The notes: a model not told the origin generated them from the letters alone. A DNA stretch of 64,000 nt from Apteryx mantelli (GCF_036417845.1 NC_089985.1:31950583-32014582), one strand, 5' to 3'; positions 13,311 through 25,100 are shown, counted from the first letter of the stretch. Numbers and translations: made by a program.

Positions 13311-13779
13311 AAGTGCTATGTTGCACTATGTCTGTAAAGCATTAATTACAGCCCAAATAACCAGCTACATCCAGTGCATTTTGTTCCCTTTAGAGTACTT
13401 GTGGGACTTAAGATCTCCATTTTCTTTTTCTTTTAACTTTCACATTGATTTGAGGGAAATAAATGCATATCCTGGAGCCAGCCTTCAGGGCAATCCTTTC
13501 TGTTGCTTGTCCCATGGATCAGTTTTAGCTCTAGCAATGACTCTAATTGTCCCATCACAAGAGCATCAGTAACTTTGTTAGGAAGTCTTAGAGAAATCCA
13601 TCCTGCCTTACCCCCATAATGTTGTCCAGTGTGTCTTTGCCAAAGATGTCCAGTTTGAGTTCTGGAAGATCACAGAATTAGTTCCTGAGTACACAATAAG
13701 AGCAAAGACCTGTCAGAAGGCCCCTTCTATTTTAATGTCTCCTTTTCAATTGCTGTCCAAGCTGGGACTTGGGAGAGCT

Positions 13780-13875
13780 GGTCCTGTCCCACATTCTACT
13801 GCTGATCTGGTGACACTGGACAAGTCATTTGCCTTTTCCGTGCCTCTGCTTTCCAACTTGCCATGTCTCTGTGTT
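13780..13875 (+). repeat. MIR-like SINE fragment downstream of AKR1A1
   Basis: Reads 'tggtgacactggacaagtca' followed by 'tttgccttttccgtgcctct', the typical MIR core order, diverged. Confidence 0.5.
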
Positions 13876-14054
13876 ACTCTGAGGCAGGGACTAATTTACT
13901 GAGTGCTGATATACCATTGAGCACTACTGGAGCTCTAGCATTAACAACATTTTGGGTTTTTTTAGTTTCTCATTAATGAATTGTCCAGCCATCTGAGTAT
14001 AAAGGGACATAATGTGTTAATACCTAACAGTGCTCTGGTAGTAATACTATTTGT

Positions 14055-14170
14055 GGCCTTACCAATGTTGTTTAACTTTTTGTTTTGACTTTCTCTACCT
14101 GTAAAATAGGATTAATGCTTAATCGCCTTGATGAAGACGTTACATGGCACGGTTTCTAAAGTCTTATCAG
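14055..14170 (+). repeat. MIR-like SINE fragment
   Basis: Contains 'tctacctgtaaaataggatt' followed by 'aatgcttaatcgccttgatg', resembling the central MIR core. A second fragment lies about 200 bp upstream, so both may come from one interrupted insertion or a cluster. Confidence 0.45.
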
Positions 14171-15728
14171 AATTAAAACAAAGGGATTCTTTCAGATCCA
14201 CTGATGGCATTTGCAGAGGGTCATAGGCAAGAGTTCTGGTTAACCGCTGGATAAAGAAAGCTTAACTGTTTTCCCCATAGTAACAATCCTCTTTATTCAA
14301 GTAGTTCAAAAACTTAAAATATATATATTATTTTAGTTTTGCTAACTTAATTTCATTGTAGTAGGCCTGTATTAAAACCCTATATTCATCTTGAGCATAA
14401 TGCAAGCCAATGTCTCAAGTATTTTCTGCCGTGAGCTGCACAGCATGCAGCTGAACTAGTACAAATCTCTTTAATTTTTAAATAAAGATTACAAAAAGTG
14501 ATAAAGAATTTATCTGTCCCTCAGCAAAGTGTTTTCTAATGCAGTCTACTGCTGAACTTACTTGAGTGCAGAAAACCATTACAATTCGGTTGGGATTCTT
14601 TACTAGACTGGATGTTTTTTCGAAGGGAAACAAAATCCATGTTGTTTCATTATTATTCTGATTAAATGTGGATGACTTTGAGTATGATTCTTGCTGCAAA
14701 TCAATAAGGAAGCAATTTTACTTTTAAGCTGCTATGTAGACTGCTAACAGTAGTCATCCTGTCAAGAAAAATGGCTTTTGTCCCTTGTATTTCGACTTGT
14801 ATGTTTGCATGCTTTAAATAAATACTGTATTCAGTGCATGACTTTGAGATTTTTTTTCCCCCCTCCTCTCATGTCAGGAACCCAATTAACTTTTTCTAGT
14901 TACTTCTTTAAGCAAGAGGATACAAGTAAGTAGGCAGAGAGAAGTCCCAAGAAAAGCTGGTAATTCCCTGCTTAATTCCTCAGCTCCCTTACCGCATAGA
15001 GGAACGTGGCGCAGCTGAAGCGATGAACTCTTACTTTGAAATCGCACAGGGGGAAATGAGCTTCCAGGTCTCCACCGCTGGGTTCGCTGCTGCTGTGCAA
15101 GTTTTCTGGAGGTCTCTGCTGTCACCGCCGCAGCAGCCATGTCTGTGTTGTCTGCTACCTTACGTGTGCTGCGGAAGCAGCAAAGCGGCCGCGTGAGCTT
15201 AGTGGGAGCCTATTAGCTGCTTGCCTTAAACGGATTTTGCAAGTATGTTGATGTTGCCGCCACGCCAAGGGTGTTGGTGCCTCCTGAAACGCGAGGGAGA
15301 GAAAGTGGGCAGACTCCCCGCCAGAGCGGGGCAGGAGGGGACACCCGGGCCTGCGCCCCCGGGGTGGGGGGTGGGGGCCCCCCCTGCCCCTGCCCCTGCC
15401 CCTGCCCTGCCCCCGGCCGAGGGGCAAAGGGGGGCAGCTCCCCCCTCAGTTAAGAGGTGCCTGGGACGAGCAGAGCAGGTCCCAGCCCGCCTGTGCCGCT
15501 CCCCTAGCCCAGCTCGCTCGGCCTTCCCGGCCTCCAGGCCGCCCTCACAAAGGTGCCCCCACAAGATGTCCACCTTCCCGGGGGGGGAGGGCGCACACCT
15601 CGGCTGTCCTGCCGGCCCCGGGCCCGCCAGCTGCCCTGCGAGCCGCTGCGTGTGCGGGGACAGGCCGAGGGCGGCGGCGGAGCGGGAGCCCGCACACCAC
15701 CCCTCCACCCCCGCGTCGCCCCACACGG

Positions 15729-15748
15729 ACTACATTTCCCAGCGTGCC
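15729..15748 (+). promoter_or_regulatory. ZNF143/STAF-type site 1
   Basis: ACTACATTTCCCAGCGTGCC, close to the SBS consensus ACTACAATTCCCAGCATGC (from memory). First of five similar sites within 257 bp. Confidence 0.75.
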
Positions 15749-15774
15749 GCGCGCTCGCGGCGGCCTCCCAGCGG

Positions 15775-15795
15775 AACTCCATCTCCCAGCGCGCC
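15775..15795 (+). promoter_or_regulatory. ZNF143/STAF-type site 2
   Basis: Starts AACTCCATCTCCCAGCGCGC. It keeps the CTCCCAGC core; the ACTACA half is degenerate. Confidence 0.6.
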
Positions 15796-15850
15796 CTGCG
15801 CGCCCCCTTCCTCGACCGCTCCGGGACGCGCCGCCTCTGCCGCATCCCGC

Positions 15851-15870
15851 ACTACATTTCCCACCTGGCC
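15851..15870 (+). promoter_or_regulatory. ZNF143/STAF-type site 3
   Basis: ACTACATTTCCCACCTGGCC: perfect ACTACA half and TTCCCA, with a diverged 3' half. Confidence 0.65.
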
Positions 15871-15902
15871 GCGCGGCCCCGCCGCGGCCGCTTCCTGCTG
15901 GG

Positions 15903-15922
15903 ACTACGCTTCCCGGCGTGCC
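15903..15922 (+). promoter_or_regulatory. ZNF143/STAF-type site 4
   Basis: ACTACGCTTCCCGGCGTGCC, followed by CTGCG as at site 2, suggesting a duplicated module. Confidence 0.7.
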
Positions 15923-15965
15923 CTGCGCGGCGGCGCCCGGAGCGGCTCGCGGTGGGCGGGCGCGA

Positions 15966-15985
15966 GGCACCCTGGGAGCCGTAGT
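15966..15985 (-). promoter_or_regulatory. ZNF143/STAF-type site 5, inverted
   Basis: The minus strand reads ACTACGGCTCCCAGGGTGCC. It is the nearest site to the TATA box and the only one in opposite orientation. Confidence 0.72.
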
Positions 15986-16037
15986 CCCCTGGCGGCGTGC
16001 GCGCGCCGCCAGGCGGGTCGGGGCGTGTCCTCGAGGG

Positions 16038-16045
16038 TATATAGG
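16038..16045 (+). promoter_or_regulatory. NASP: NASP TATA box
   Basis: TATATAGG about 30 bp upstream of a pyrimidine-flanked 'ctgcactctgcc' candidate initiator, giving a predicted start near 16068. A TATA box within a CpG island is unusual but clear here. Confidence 0.7.
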
Positions 16046-16067
16046 CAGCCGGAGGGGTAGGGGTCTG

Positions 16068-16166
16068 CACTCTGCCGCCGCCGCCCCTGTCTCCAGCAGC
16101 TTCTATGCAATCTCCGGCTGCCGCCGCTCCGCCCTGCGTTGAGCCCGCACCGGCCTCCCGAACTAG
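16068..16166 (+). other. NASP: NASP exon 1, non-coding 5'UTR
   Basis: Lies between the predicted start downstream of the TATA box and a donor (aactag|gtaggg). An ATG at 16104 does not connect in frame with NASP, so the exon is taken as leader. The 5' end is inferred. Confidence 0.65.
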
Positions 16167-19100
16167 GTAGGGCCGGGCGGGCTGGGTCCGGTCACGGTGT
16201 GTGCGTGTCGGGAGAGGAAGGGGGCGGCGGGGGGAGGGGGCCGCTTTCGCGCCGCGCGGGGGACGGCGGGGGGGGTGGGGGAAGGAGACGGCGGTGGGTT
16301 TCGCTTCGTGGGGGGGGGCGCCAGCCTGGGGGCTCTGATTGGGCTCGCGCGATCCCCTCCCTATCCCCCCCACCCCCCCGCGCGGTGGTACGTGCCGCCC
16401 CGCTCCTCGAGCGCCAGCTGGGCCTGCTCGGCTCGCGCGGAGGCACCACGTGACCCTGCGGGGCTGCTGCCATCTTTGTTGGGGGCAGCCGAAGCCGCGG
16501 AACCTGCCCGCGGGTTGGGGGGGGGGGGCGGGAAGCGGAGGGTGTGTGTGTGTGTGGGGGGGGGGTGTTCGTCCTGCCGCGTCACGTGACGGCGGGCCGC
16601 GAGCCTGTGAGGAGCCGCCGCTGGTGTTTGGCGCCAAAGGCGGGGGGCGGGACCGGCGGGGAAAGGCGGGAAAGCGCCCATTGTCTGCGCGAAGGGGGGG
16701 CGGGGGCCGCCTGCGCGCGCGGCCTTTGTCCCGCCTCGCGCGGCCCGGTCCGGGGGGGGGGGGGGGGAACGAGCCTGGTCGCGTCCCGCCGCCGCCGGGA
16801 GTGGCCGTGTCAGCGCCGCCGGCGGGCCGGGCCTGGGGCCGTCGCCCCTCGTGCTTCTGCTCTTAAACCTCGGGGCTGCAGCGCGGCTCCGCAGGCTCTG
16901 CGGCCCGGCGGGGGGCGGTTTTGCGTAGATCTCCCTGTCCCCAGCGGGAAGCCTCTGCGGAGCACGAGACGCTTGCTGCCCGGCTGCCCGCGGGGTTTCT
17001 CTGCGGTTGGTTCTAAGCCGTAACGTGCTTGCGAATAAGTGGCTCAAGCCGGCGGGTGACCTTGGTCTTCAGAGACAGCAGGCCTCTTGGCCGGGCTTAA
17101 CTTTCTGTAAAGCGAGCGTGAAAGGCTCTGCTTCCCCTAGAGATTCGGCCTCTGGTTTAAAAAAAACAAAAGCAAAAAACCCCACCACAGTTAAGGAAAC
17201 AAACGGTGGAAGTCCTGCCGTTGTCAGCCTTCTCCAAAAGGCCGAGCCGTGGTAACGACGCGGCTAACGGCACGGACGAACGAGCCAACCTCGAGGCAGG
17301 GAAGGGTCCGAAAACAAGCCCTGGTTTCGGCCCCGGTTTCACGCGCCGGTGAGCGTGCAGCGCCCGGCGCAAAGCGCGCGTCCGTCCTGACCCGCCCTGC
17401 GTCTCTCTTGCAGAATGGAAGAGGAACTGGCTGCTCCTTCCACATCCACGGACAAAACGGACAGGTGAGGGGGGAGCGCGACCTGCCTGGCAGCTGCTGA
17501 AGTAGCCGGGTCCGGGGGTTCCTGCTCTCGGCGCTGCCGTCTGCCAGCCTCGCTCAGAGGGGGTCGTTTTTCGGGTGTGCGGTTGGGCTTGGGCCTTTGC
17601 TGCTGTCGTGGGCGCTGAAAATGGGTTTGCCAAGAGCCTTTTACAGATGTAATGTAACAAACCCCTTTGGAGGATTATTAAATGCATAAAAATGAAACAA
17701 AGTCCTGAAGCTAGGATTCGAATCTGTCACTTTTCTCAGGTGCGTCGTGCTGTGCTATGAGAAGTCATAACTTGGCTTTGCTCTTGTTCTTTGTTTAGCG
17801 AGTATCCGCATCTGGAGAATCGCGGTGCGGTGCTTGGTGGCGCGTTGGTGTGCGGCTCTCGAAGCACACAGTGCTAACCCACCTTTGTCCTGTCCGATTC
17901 TGTTACCTGCTATTGCAGCAACTGGTTAGAGTTAACCTGTCTGTCCTTGGACATCAAAACTGAAAGTTAGTCCGGATAAAACCACTGGTAGTGCCAATGA
18001 GTGGAGTGTGTGCGACTTGCTCTCATGCGTAATGCTGCCTAAGCTTTGGAGACTGGATACAAATTTTTCTGACATCTCACTTTTCTGATTATGTGGAAAC
18101 TAACTGAATCCTGTATTGTGTTTTTGCAGTATGGATGTGGATGGAGAATCCAAGAAGCTACTGGGTTTAGGACAGAAACACTTGGTAATGGGAAATATTC
18201 CAGCTGCTGTCAATGCATTCCAGGAAGCTGCTAGTTTATTGTAAGTAATAAAATGCTTTGTGTGTTCTCATAGGGCTTGGATTTTGGCTTGACTGTACTG
18301 ATGTAGGTAGAAAGGAAGATTTAGTTTCCTACCTTCGATAGGCTGCTGCTGTTATAATACAACTGAGGAGGGCACAAACTATTTAAAAGTAAATAAACTC
18401 AGTTGTTCGAAAATACTGTAGTTGGTGTGCAGTTTAGACAGCTTTGTAATAATAATTGTTCATGTTATTGGGAGAAAAAGAATTTGATGCTTTATTTTGC
18501 AGTGTATGGTTCTGATGTAGTCTGTTAATCTGAAAATAATGGGATCGTGTTACTGGCCCATTCTCTGCTAGTATTGGTTGGTCTCTGAGGGTGATAGTTC
18601 TTGGGGTTTCTAGATTAATTTGTTTTGTAGGATGCTTATGAGAACCAGTTCTAGATTAGTGAGAAGGACACTCACTATTTGCTTGAAAGTGGGAGATAAG
18701 CTAAGGAACTGATTCTTCCTGTCCAGGAGTTTTTAATAGCTTTCGAGTTCAATATCAAAATCTAAGAGACCCAGAATAATGCTTCATTACCTTTGTAGGG
18801 GTAAAAAATATGGTGAGACAGCGGATGAGTGTGCAGAAGCTTTTTTTTACTATGGAAAATCTCTTCTGGAGTTGGCCAGGTATGCTAACAGTTTCTCATT
18901 TATAGTGTCTATCCATAGATGTACCATATGCTTCCTCTGGGCTATTTATAGCTGAAAGGGACTGGTGTGCCCACTTCTGAGAGAGAAAAGGAGTGGCTGG
19001 TTTAAGAAGCTGTTGAGTTTGATTACTGAGAGTGAGAAGTGATATCAGAAACAGGATGGTTTCTGGCAGAAAAACAGAACCCAAAAGTAGGAGCAATCTA

Positions 19101-22100
19101 CTGTGGCTTGTTTGATGTTACTTAAATATAAACTTTGTAACAGAAGCACTTTTAAGGAAACATTTGGCAAATATTCATGCTTCTTTGGAGGGAAGCGTTA
19201 CCTACAAGGTTAACATTAACATGCCCAACCATCCTGGCATCCAGGCACTGTTGGGTAAAGAGTAAGTGTCAAGCTTTGAGATGAAGAATCTGGCTGGGGT
19301 AATAGGATTTTGCGCTAGTGTAGGAAGGATTATACTAGAACGATGGGTTGGATGGGCCAATGCATCATGCGGTTCTGCAGTTAAAACAGTATGAATACAA
19401 GAGCCAAGGGATAACAAACTTCTATTCCCTATAGAATGGAAAATGGTGTATTGGGAAATGCCTTGGAAGGGGTGCAGGTTGAAGAGGAAGGAGAAAAAGC
19501 TGAAGATGACTCTGTGTTACCAACTGTTGATGGTATGTAAAGCTGTCTGCCATGTCATGGAGATACCAAGCTGCATTTTCTTGTCTAAATGATCCAAGTC
19601 CAGTTCATCGCTTTCCTAGGTAGTCTGAATCACTGTATTGAAACTCTTAGCCTTAATGGACTTTTTTGTTCCTCTAAACTTGTGTAAAGATTGAACAAAA
19701 CCTCCAAAACTTCTGCAAGTAATTGATCATTTAAATCATGTGTGAAGGGTCACCAGAGGCCTGTGTCCTGAAACACTGCATTCAAACTTCCTTTCTTAAG
19801 CCTCACAACGAACTTGAACTGCTCTGTAAACTTGTAGCAGTACAGTGTATGTGGTAGGACAGGTCAGAGCCTCTGTTTTGGAGGAAAAAAAAAGTCCAAG
19901 AACAATAACTATTCTATACTACCTGCAGCTGGAGGTAATACAGGAATTCCTGCTAGTCCAGACTATTAAGAAAAACTTGGCACCTTTTGCTTAGCTGTGA
20001 CTAAAAATGCTAGCGCACAAAAATGCACACTGCTTGAGCAGCCGCTTGCAATAATTCAGTCTGGGGGAGGGGAAGAGACTTAGTTCAAGCTGCACTGTTG
20101 GTTGCGTCCTAATACTTTCTATTTCAAAAATGGACTTTTTTTAGGAAAGCTATCTAACTTGATGACAAACCAACACTAGAGGGTCTGAGGGTGGTATTTT
20201 CAGTGCCCGTTAATGCTTTTATCACTAAACTTGAAGACATGTTTATGCTTCCTCAATCATGTAGAAGAAGCAAGGGAGGAGTTGAGAGAGCAGGTATATA
20301 ACGCCATGGGGGAAAAAGAAGAGTCCAAAAAATCTACAGAAGAGTCTCCGGTACTAACTGAGAAAAAAAACAAAGGAGATGTTGAAATGGAAGAGGTGAC
20401 GGAAGAAAAAACAGGAGAAGCAGCAACTGCTGACATAGAAGTAAAGCTTGAAGAGGCTGGAGAGAAGGCAGAGGCTTCTGTGGAAAAAGAAGTAATTTCA
20501 GAAGAACAGGAGCAGCAGATAGCTGTGGAAAAGGAGACTACAAAAGGGGAGGCAGCTGTGGAAGAGAAGATAATGGAGAAAGAACAAAAGACAGCATCTG
20601 AAGAGGTGGCAAAGGAAGCAACTGAGGAGGAGGGAAAAATGACAGACATGTCGGACAAGAAGGCAAAGGCAGCTGTGGAAGAGGCTGAAGTTGCAGAAGC
20701 GGCTGCAGCTGTGGAAGAGAAGGGAGTGGCAGGAGAGCAAACAGCAGAAGCAGCAGAAAAGGAGATAGAGACAGCTGTGAAAAAGGGAGAGGCTGTAGAA
20801 GGGCAGGCAGAGGCAGCTGTGGAAGAGGAGGCAATAGCACAAGAAGTGACAGCAGAGGCGCAGGCAGCAGTCAAGGAGCAGAAAGAAGCTGTAGAAGGGC
20901 AGGCAGCTGAGCAGAAGAAGGTAGAGGAGAAAGAAGACTGGGTAGAAACAGCTACAGAAGAGAAACCAGATGAAGCTAAAGAGGCACAGTCCTCAAAGGA
21001 ACCAGTGCCCACAGAGGGCAAAGAGCCATCTAATGACATGGAAGAAAAGGCTGAAGTAGCTGCTAAGGTAGAAAAAGAGGAAAAGAAAGATGACCTGATG
21101 GAAGAGGGTGATGGTGCTAAGGTAGAAAAAGAAGAAAAAGATGACCTGATGGAAGAGGGAGAAGGTAACAGTGAGAGGAGAAAAGTACTTTTGGGTGGAT
21201 GACTTGATGGATTTGACTGGCTAACAAAAAGGGTAAAAAGTGTTCCATTCAGAATTTTCTGTTTGCCTTAGAATAAGGAAAAGGCGCAGTAAAAAGGGCT
21301 CTTGAAGGATTTTTACATTCCAGTAACTGATTTCAGTTAAGTGTCAAGGAACAGTGAATAGTCTCAGTTTCTCTAGACTAACGCTTAACTAACTGCAAAG
21401 CAAACCTTACTTGTAAAACAAACTTACAGCATTGTGAAATGTGTAAGTAACAGCTAGGCTGGTGGAGAATACTGAATGGATGTTCACTTGCATGCATCTG
21501 GGTTTATTGCACTAACCTTCAAATAACTCGAAGCACAAGTTGCCTCTGGTTATAACCTCATTATTTAAAACAGTGGAGCAGAAAAACAAAAACAGCTGAA
21601 TACATAATAAAATAGTAAATTTGCCTTTACAAAACGAACTCTCTGGATGAATCTTTTGGATGGTGATTAAAAATGAGAATTTGGTTGGCAAATCTATACT
21701 TAATTTGCCTGGAATCTGAATGCTTATTGCTTCTATCAGTACAATCTTCCAGCTGTCTAGCTCTTTCTGCCATTCTGCTTCCCTGCTTCATTTTAGCTGT
21801 TTTCAGGATTGTGTTAAAGTAGTCTAGCAAAACTTGTACGCTTTTCTGAAGTATTGCATGGCCTTAAGAGGCCATAGCTTCCTCTTACACAAGTTACTTG
21901 ATAAGCTGGTAATTGGTGCTCTTTGCTTGTCAGTAGCTCAGCTGCATGGAAAAAGCCTTCCTTAGGTGTGGCAGACTCCATAGTTCTGGACACTGAAAGG
22001 ATTTGTGCGGCTGAACACAACACCTTCAAAGTGGTGAAATAGCTTCCTAATATAAACTAGGAGAACAGCTATCCACTATTAATCCTGTGAAAGGCTGCTT

Positions 22101-25100
22101 ATGCAAGCATACTTTTTCCTTTTGTTTGAACTCTGTTAGTGTGAGGACACTCTTTTTGAGTATCTTGGTGCCCTGTCATGCCAAGTTCTCTACTTAAAAT
22201 GGACTTTAACTTCCTAACATCTCCTCTGTTTTACCTTTGGTCAAGCTGTCCTCATAATTACAGGTTTGGCCTTAGTGGTCAGTTGTAAGTGCACTTTTTT
22301 GGGGAGTCAGACTAACCAGTTCACAGGTTCTCTGATCTTCCCAATAATCAAATTCCTGTTACTCTGGAATTAGTCCATGGTTATGATACAGGGATTCTTT
22401 GTCATTGTGTATCCAATTTGGCACATGAGTCAACCAATACTTTAAAGTAATTAGCCAGATTCCTTCACTACCTGTTCTCCCAAAGTACTTCCTACTCATA
22501 GAATAGCTCATGCAACACTGAGATGCACTGTATCATAAGTTAAATCAGTCCTACACTATGGCAGGTTCATTAATAGCATTGTGACTTAAATGTCTGAAAT
22601 GAGAAACACTAATGAGTTCAGAAACAGTTTTTATTTTGTACACAGCTTGGCAGCTATCTTGCTGAAAACACTTGTTATCTGTAGCATGAAGGTCCAGCAA
22701 CTGCCCGGTACCTCTAGGGCTGCTCAGGATCCCAGGGCTTCAGTGGGAGTTCACAGTGCATTTGTGAGAATTCAATTCTAGGTAAGTTAGCATTCTAGAT
22801 AGTATGAAGTTAGATTTAAACAACCACTAAGGCAACTTGGAACTACCTTTGTCTGCAGTACCTAATGTTTTCAGCAAGATGGCTGCTGCTGGCTGATAAG
22901 AGGATTTAATGTTATCTGTGCTCTTCTTGCATCACACTTTTAACCTTTCACTGAAGGATAAGGGCTGGATATAGTATGACCTGCCTGGCTCCATGTAAAG
23001 CAAGCCTGTTGGTAACAAGCATTCTCATTCATCCTCTTTCGTTGTAGAAGCAGAGGAATCGGAAGAGGAAGATAAAGAAAATGACAAAGCTGAAGATGAT
23101 AAGGAGAATGAATTGACAGTAGAAGACAAGGTGAGACTGCTGATCAACCACTCTTGGCAGAGTGCAGTATCTGTCTAAAAGTCATGGTAATGACCTTAAG
23201 TTCAAATAGAATAAAGGTGAACATGTTTCCTGGTTTCTGACGGGGGAAGTGGGGATATTGGGGAAATCATACTTTTCTGACTAGAAATCTGTTACACTAG
23301 TCAGGAGACTTCATCCTGAGAATACTAAGATTGGAATATTTTTTTTAAAAAAAGACTTGGAAACTAGTATTGCCTGTGGAAGGGACAGTATTAGGCACAG
23401 TTTGACTTATAGGACCTTGCTCATCTTTGCGAACTTGTGGCTTATCTGGCAACACTGAAACAAGCGCTTGCAGTCTATGGATCAATAATACAGCCTGGCA
23501 AACGCAGGGGGCAGGCAAGCCTCAGCAAGTAAGGCTGCTTCAGCTCATCACTAAAGTTGCTTATTTGTAGCAGATCCTTTTCTACTTGCTTTGCTGTGTC
23601 TGACTGCATTTTGAATGCACCCAGTCCAATAAGCCTTGATTAGGGTGGGAATTAAGTGGAAAGTGTAGTGCTGCTTAAACCCAAGGATTTATCTGTCTCT
23701 GCCTCAGGCTATTCTAATGGAGTTCAAACAGCTTATTGGAACACATGGAACACAAACTCCTTCATTCAGCTTTTGGCTCATCTTAATAGCAGCTTAAAAC
23801 CCAGTCTTATTCTTAGGGTAATACTGGTCCTTGTTGCCTTGTTATTTCTAAAAATTAAGGGTATATCAACTAACTATATATGTATATTCAACTTTAAAGC
23901 CTTCACTACAAGCATAGTTTCAGTTCATGTAATAAGCTCTTGTGTAGTTTTATTCTTATTTTTCGTCCTTCTAGCATTAAACTGTTTACATCTAGATGCA
24001 ACTTACTCCTCGAGGATACTGCTTAGAAACTTGGTGCTGTTATTTTAGTGATGTGATATATAACCAAGCTATTTAATGCATTTCTAGTCTTTACAGGAAA
24101 GTGAGGAAGATGAAGTTGGAAATCTTGAGCTAGCCTGGGACATGCTGGAGTTAGCAAAAGTGATCTACAAAAGGTAAAAATTCATTCTAATTTGTATGTC
24201 TGTTAAAGAAACTCAAAGGAAATTGTTTGGGAGGTGGCATAAGTAACTAATGTTATATATTCTGACTAGGATTTGAAAATGACATAACTTTTTCTTGATT
24301 TAGACAAGAAACAAAAGAAGCTCAGCTCCATGCGGCTCAGGCTCATCTAAAGCTAGGAGAAGTTAGCATCGAATCTGGTAAAAAAACAGTATTAATTCTC
24401 ATGTACAAAGTGCTGAGTTTAGCTTTCTGCTGCTCTCAATTCCATCTTTTAAAATGACCAGAGATTATTTTTCATCTAATTATGCTAGTGCAGCCATGTG
24501 AAAAGCTTTGGAATAAATAGATGAACAAGCCGTACTTTAAATTGGACACTTACATGCTATTCCAGAACAGCAGAAGAAAGCTTTGAGTTAAAAACTCATG
24601 TTACCAGATTGAAAACAACCTGGTCTTCTGCTTTGTAGAGAAGGTCTGGCTAGCTTCAGAAACTAGGAAAGACCTTTTATTGAAGTACTGAATCACTGAG
24701 CTTAATGGGAAGTCAGGTACCAAGACACTTTCAGAACCTGAAGACTGCAAATCAAAAATGGCTGGCTCTCCTAGACTTTCCAAAATGTTGGAGTACGGTC
24801 AGGAAGGACCCTCATGTTTTATGCATGAGAAAAAGGGAGTGGGAAGCAGGCCTCAGGTTCAGTGGGCTTCTGGTCTAGGGCTACAACCTGAGGGTTGTAT
24901 TTTATGTCACTGGAGTACTGTCAATGAGAGCTTGACTGGAAAGTGGCCTGTAACTATACTTAGCTGTAGATTCAAGCTGCAGTTTTGAAAAGTAATCATG
25001 CAATTCATGGCAGCAAGTAAAATAGCAGAATTCACGTGGCTGCTTTTGTCTTAGCTGCTTAGTTTACTATGTTGTTAGTAAATGGACAAAGCACTCTTGA

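Larger units (their letters stand above)
13311..15100. other. AKR1A1-NASP spacer
   Basis: Holds MIR-like fragments and two extra AATAAA hexamers (14481-14486, 14817-14822) that could serve extended AKR1A1 3'UTRs. No supported exon. Composition turns GC-rich from about 15.0 kb as the NASP CpG island begins. Confidence 0.6.
15100..17110. promoter_or_regulatory. NASP: CpG island of the NASP promoter
   Basis: About 2 kb of dense CpG and G/C runs, in sharp contrast to the AT-rich flanks. It includes a (CCCCTG)n tract near 15378-15412, a G tract near 16752-16768, a ZNF143-type array, a TATA box, NASP exon 1 and a regulatory first-intron segment. Many long open frames here are GC artefacts. Confidence 0.85.

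Noticed and set aside
15729-15985. tRNA or small RNA gene around the ZNF143-type sites
   Set aside because: ZNF143 elements are common at snRNA and tRNA-Sec promoters, but I saw no cloverleaf, proximal sequence element or snRNA body nearby; the sites fit the NASP promoter.
15226-17047. Many long open frames on both strands in the CpG island
   Set aside because: High GC removes stop codons. No splice or homology support, and the only supported exons here are NASP exon 1 and its promoter.
20257-21039. 260-residue minus-strand open frame opposite NASP exon 6
   Set aside because: Antisense shadow: GAA/GCA/AAG-rich sense codons give TTC/TGC/CTT on the other strand with few stops. The Ser/Ala composition is a mirror of the sense repeat.
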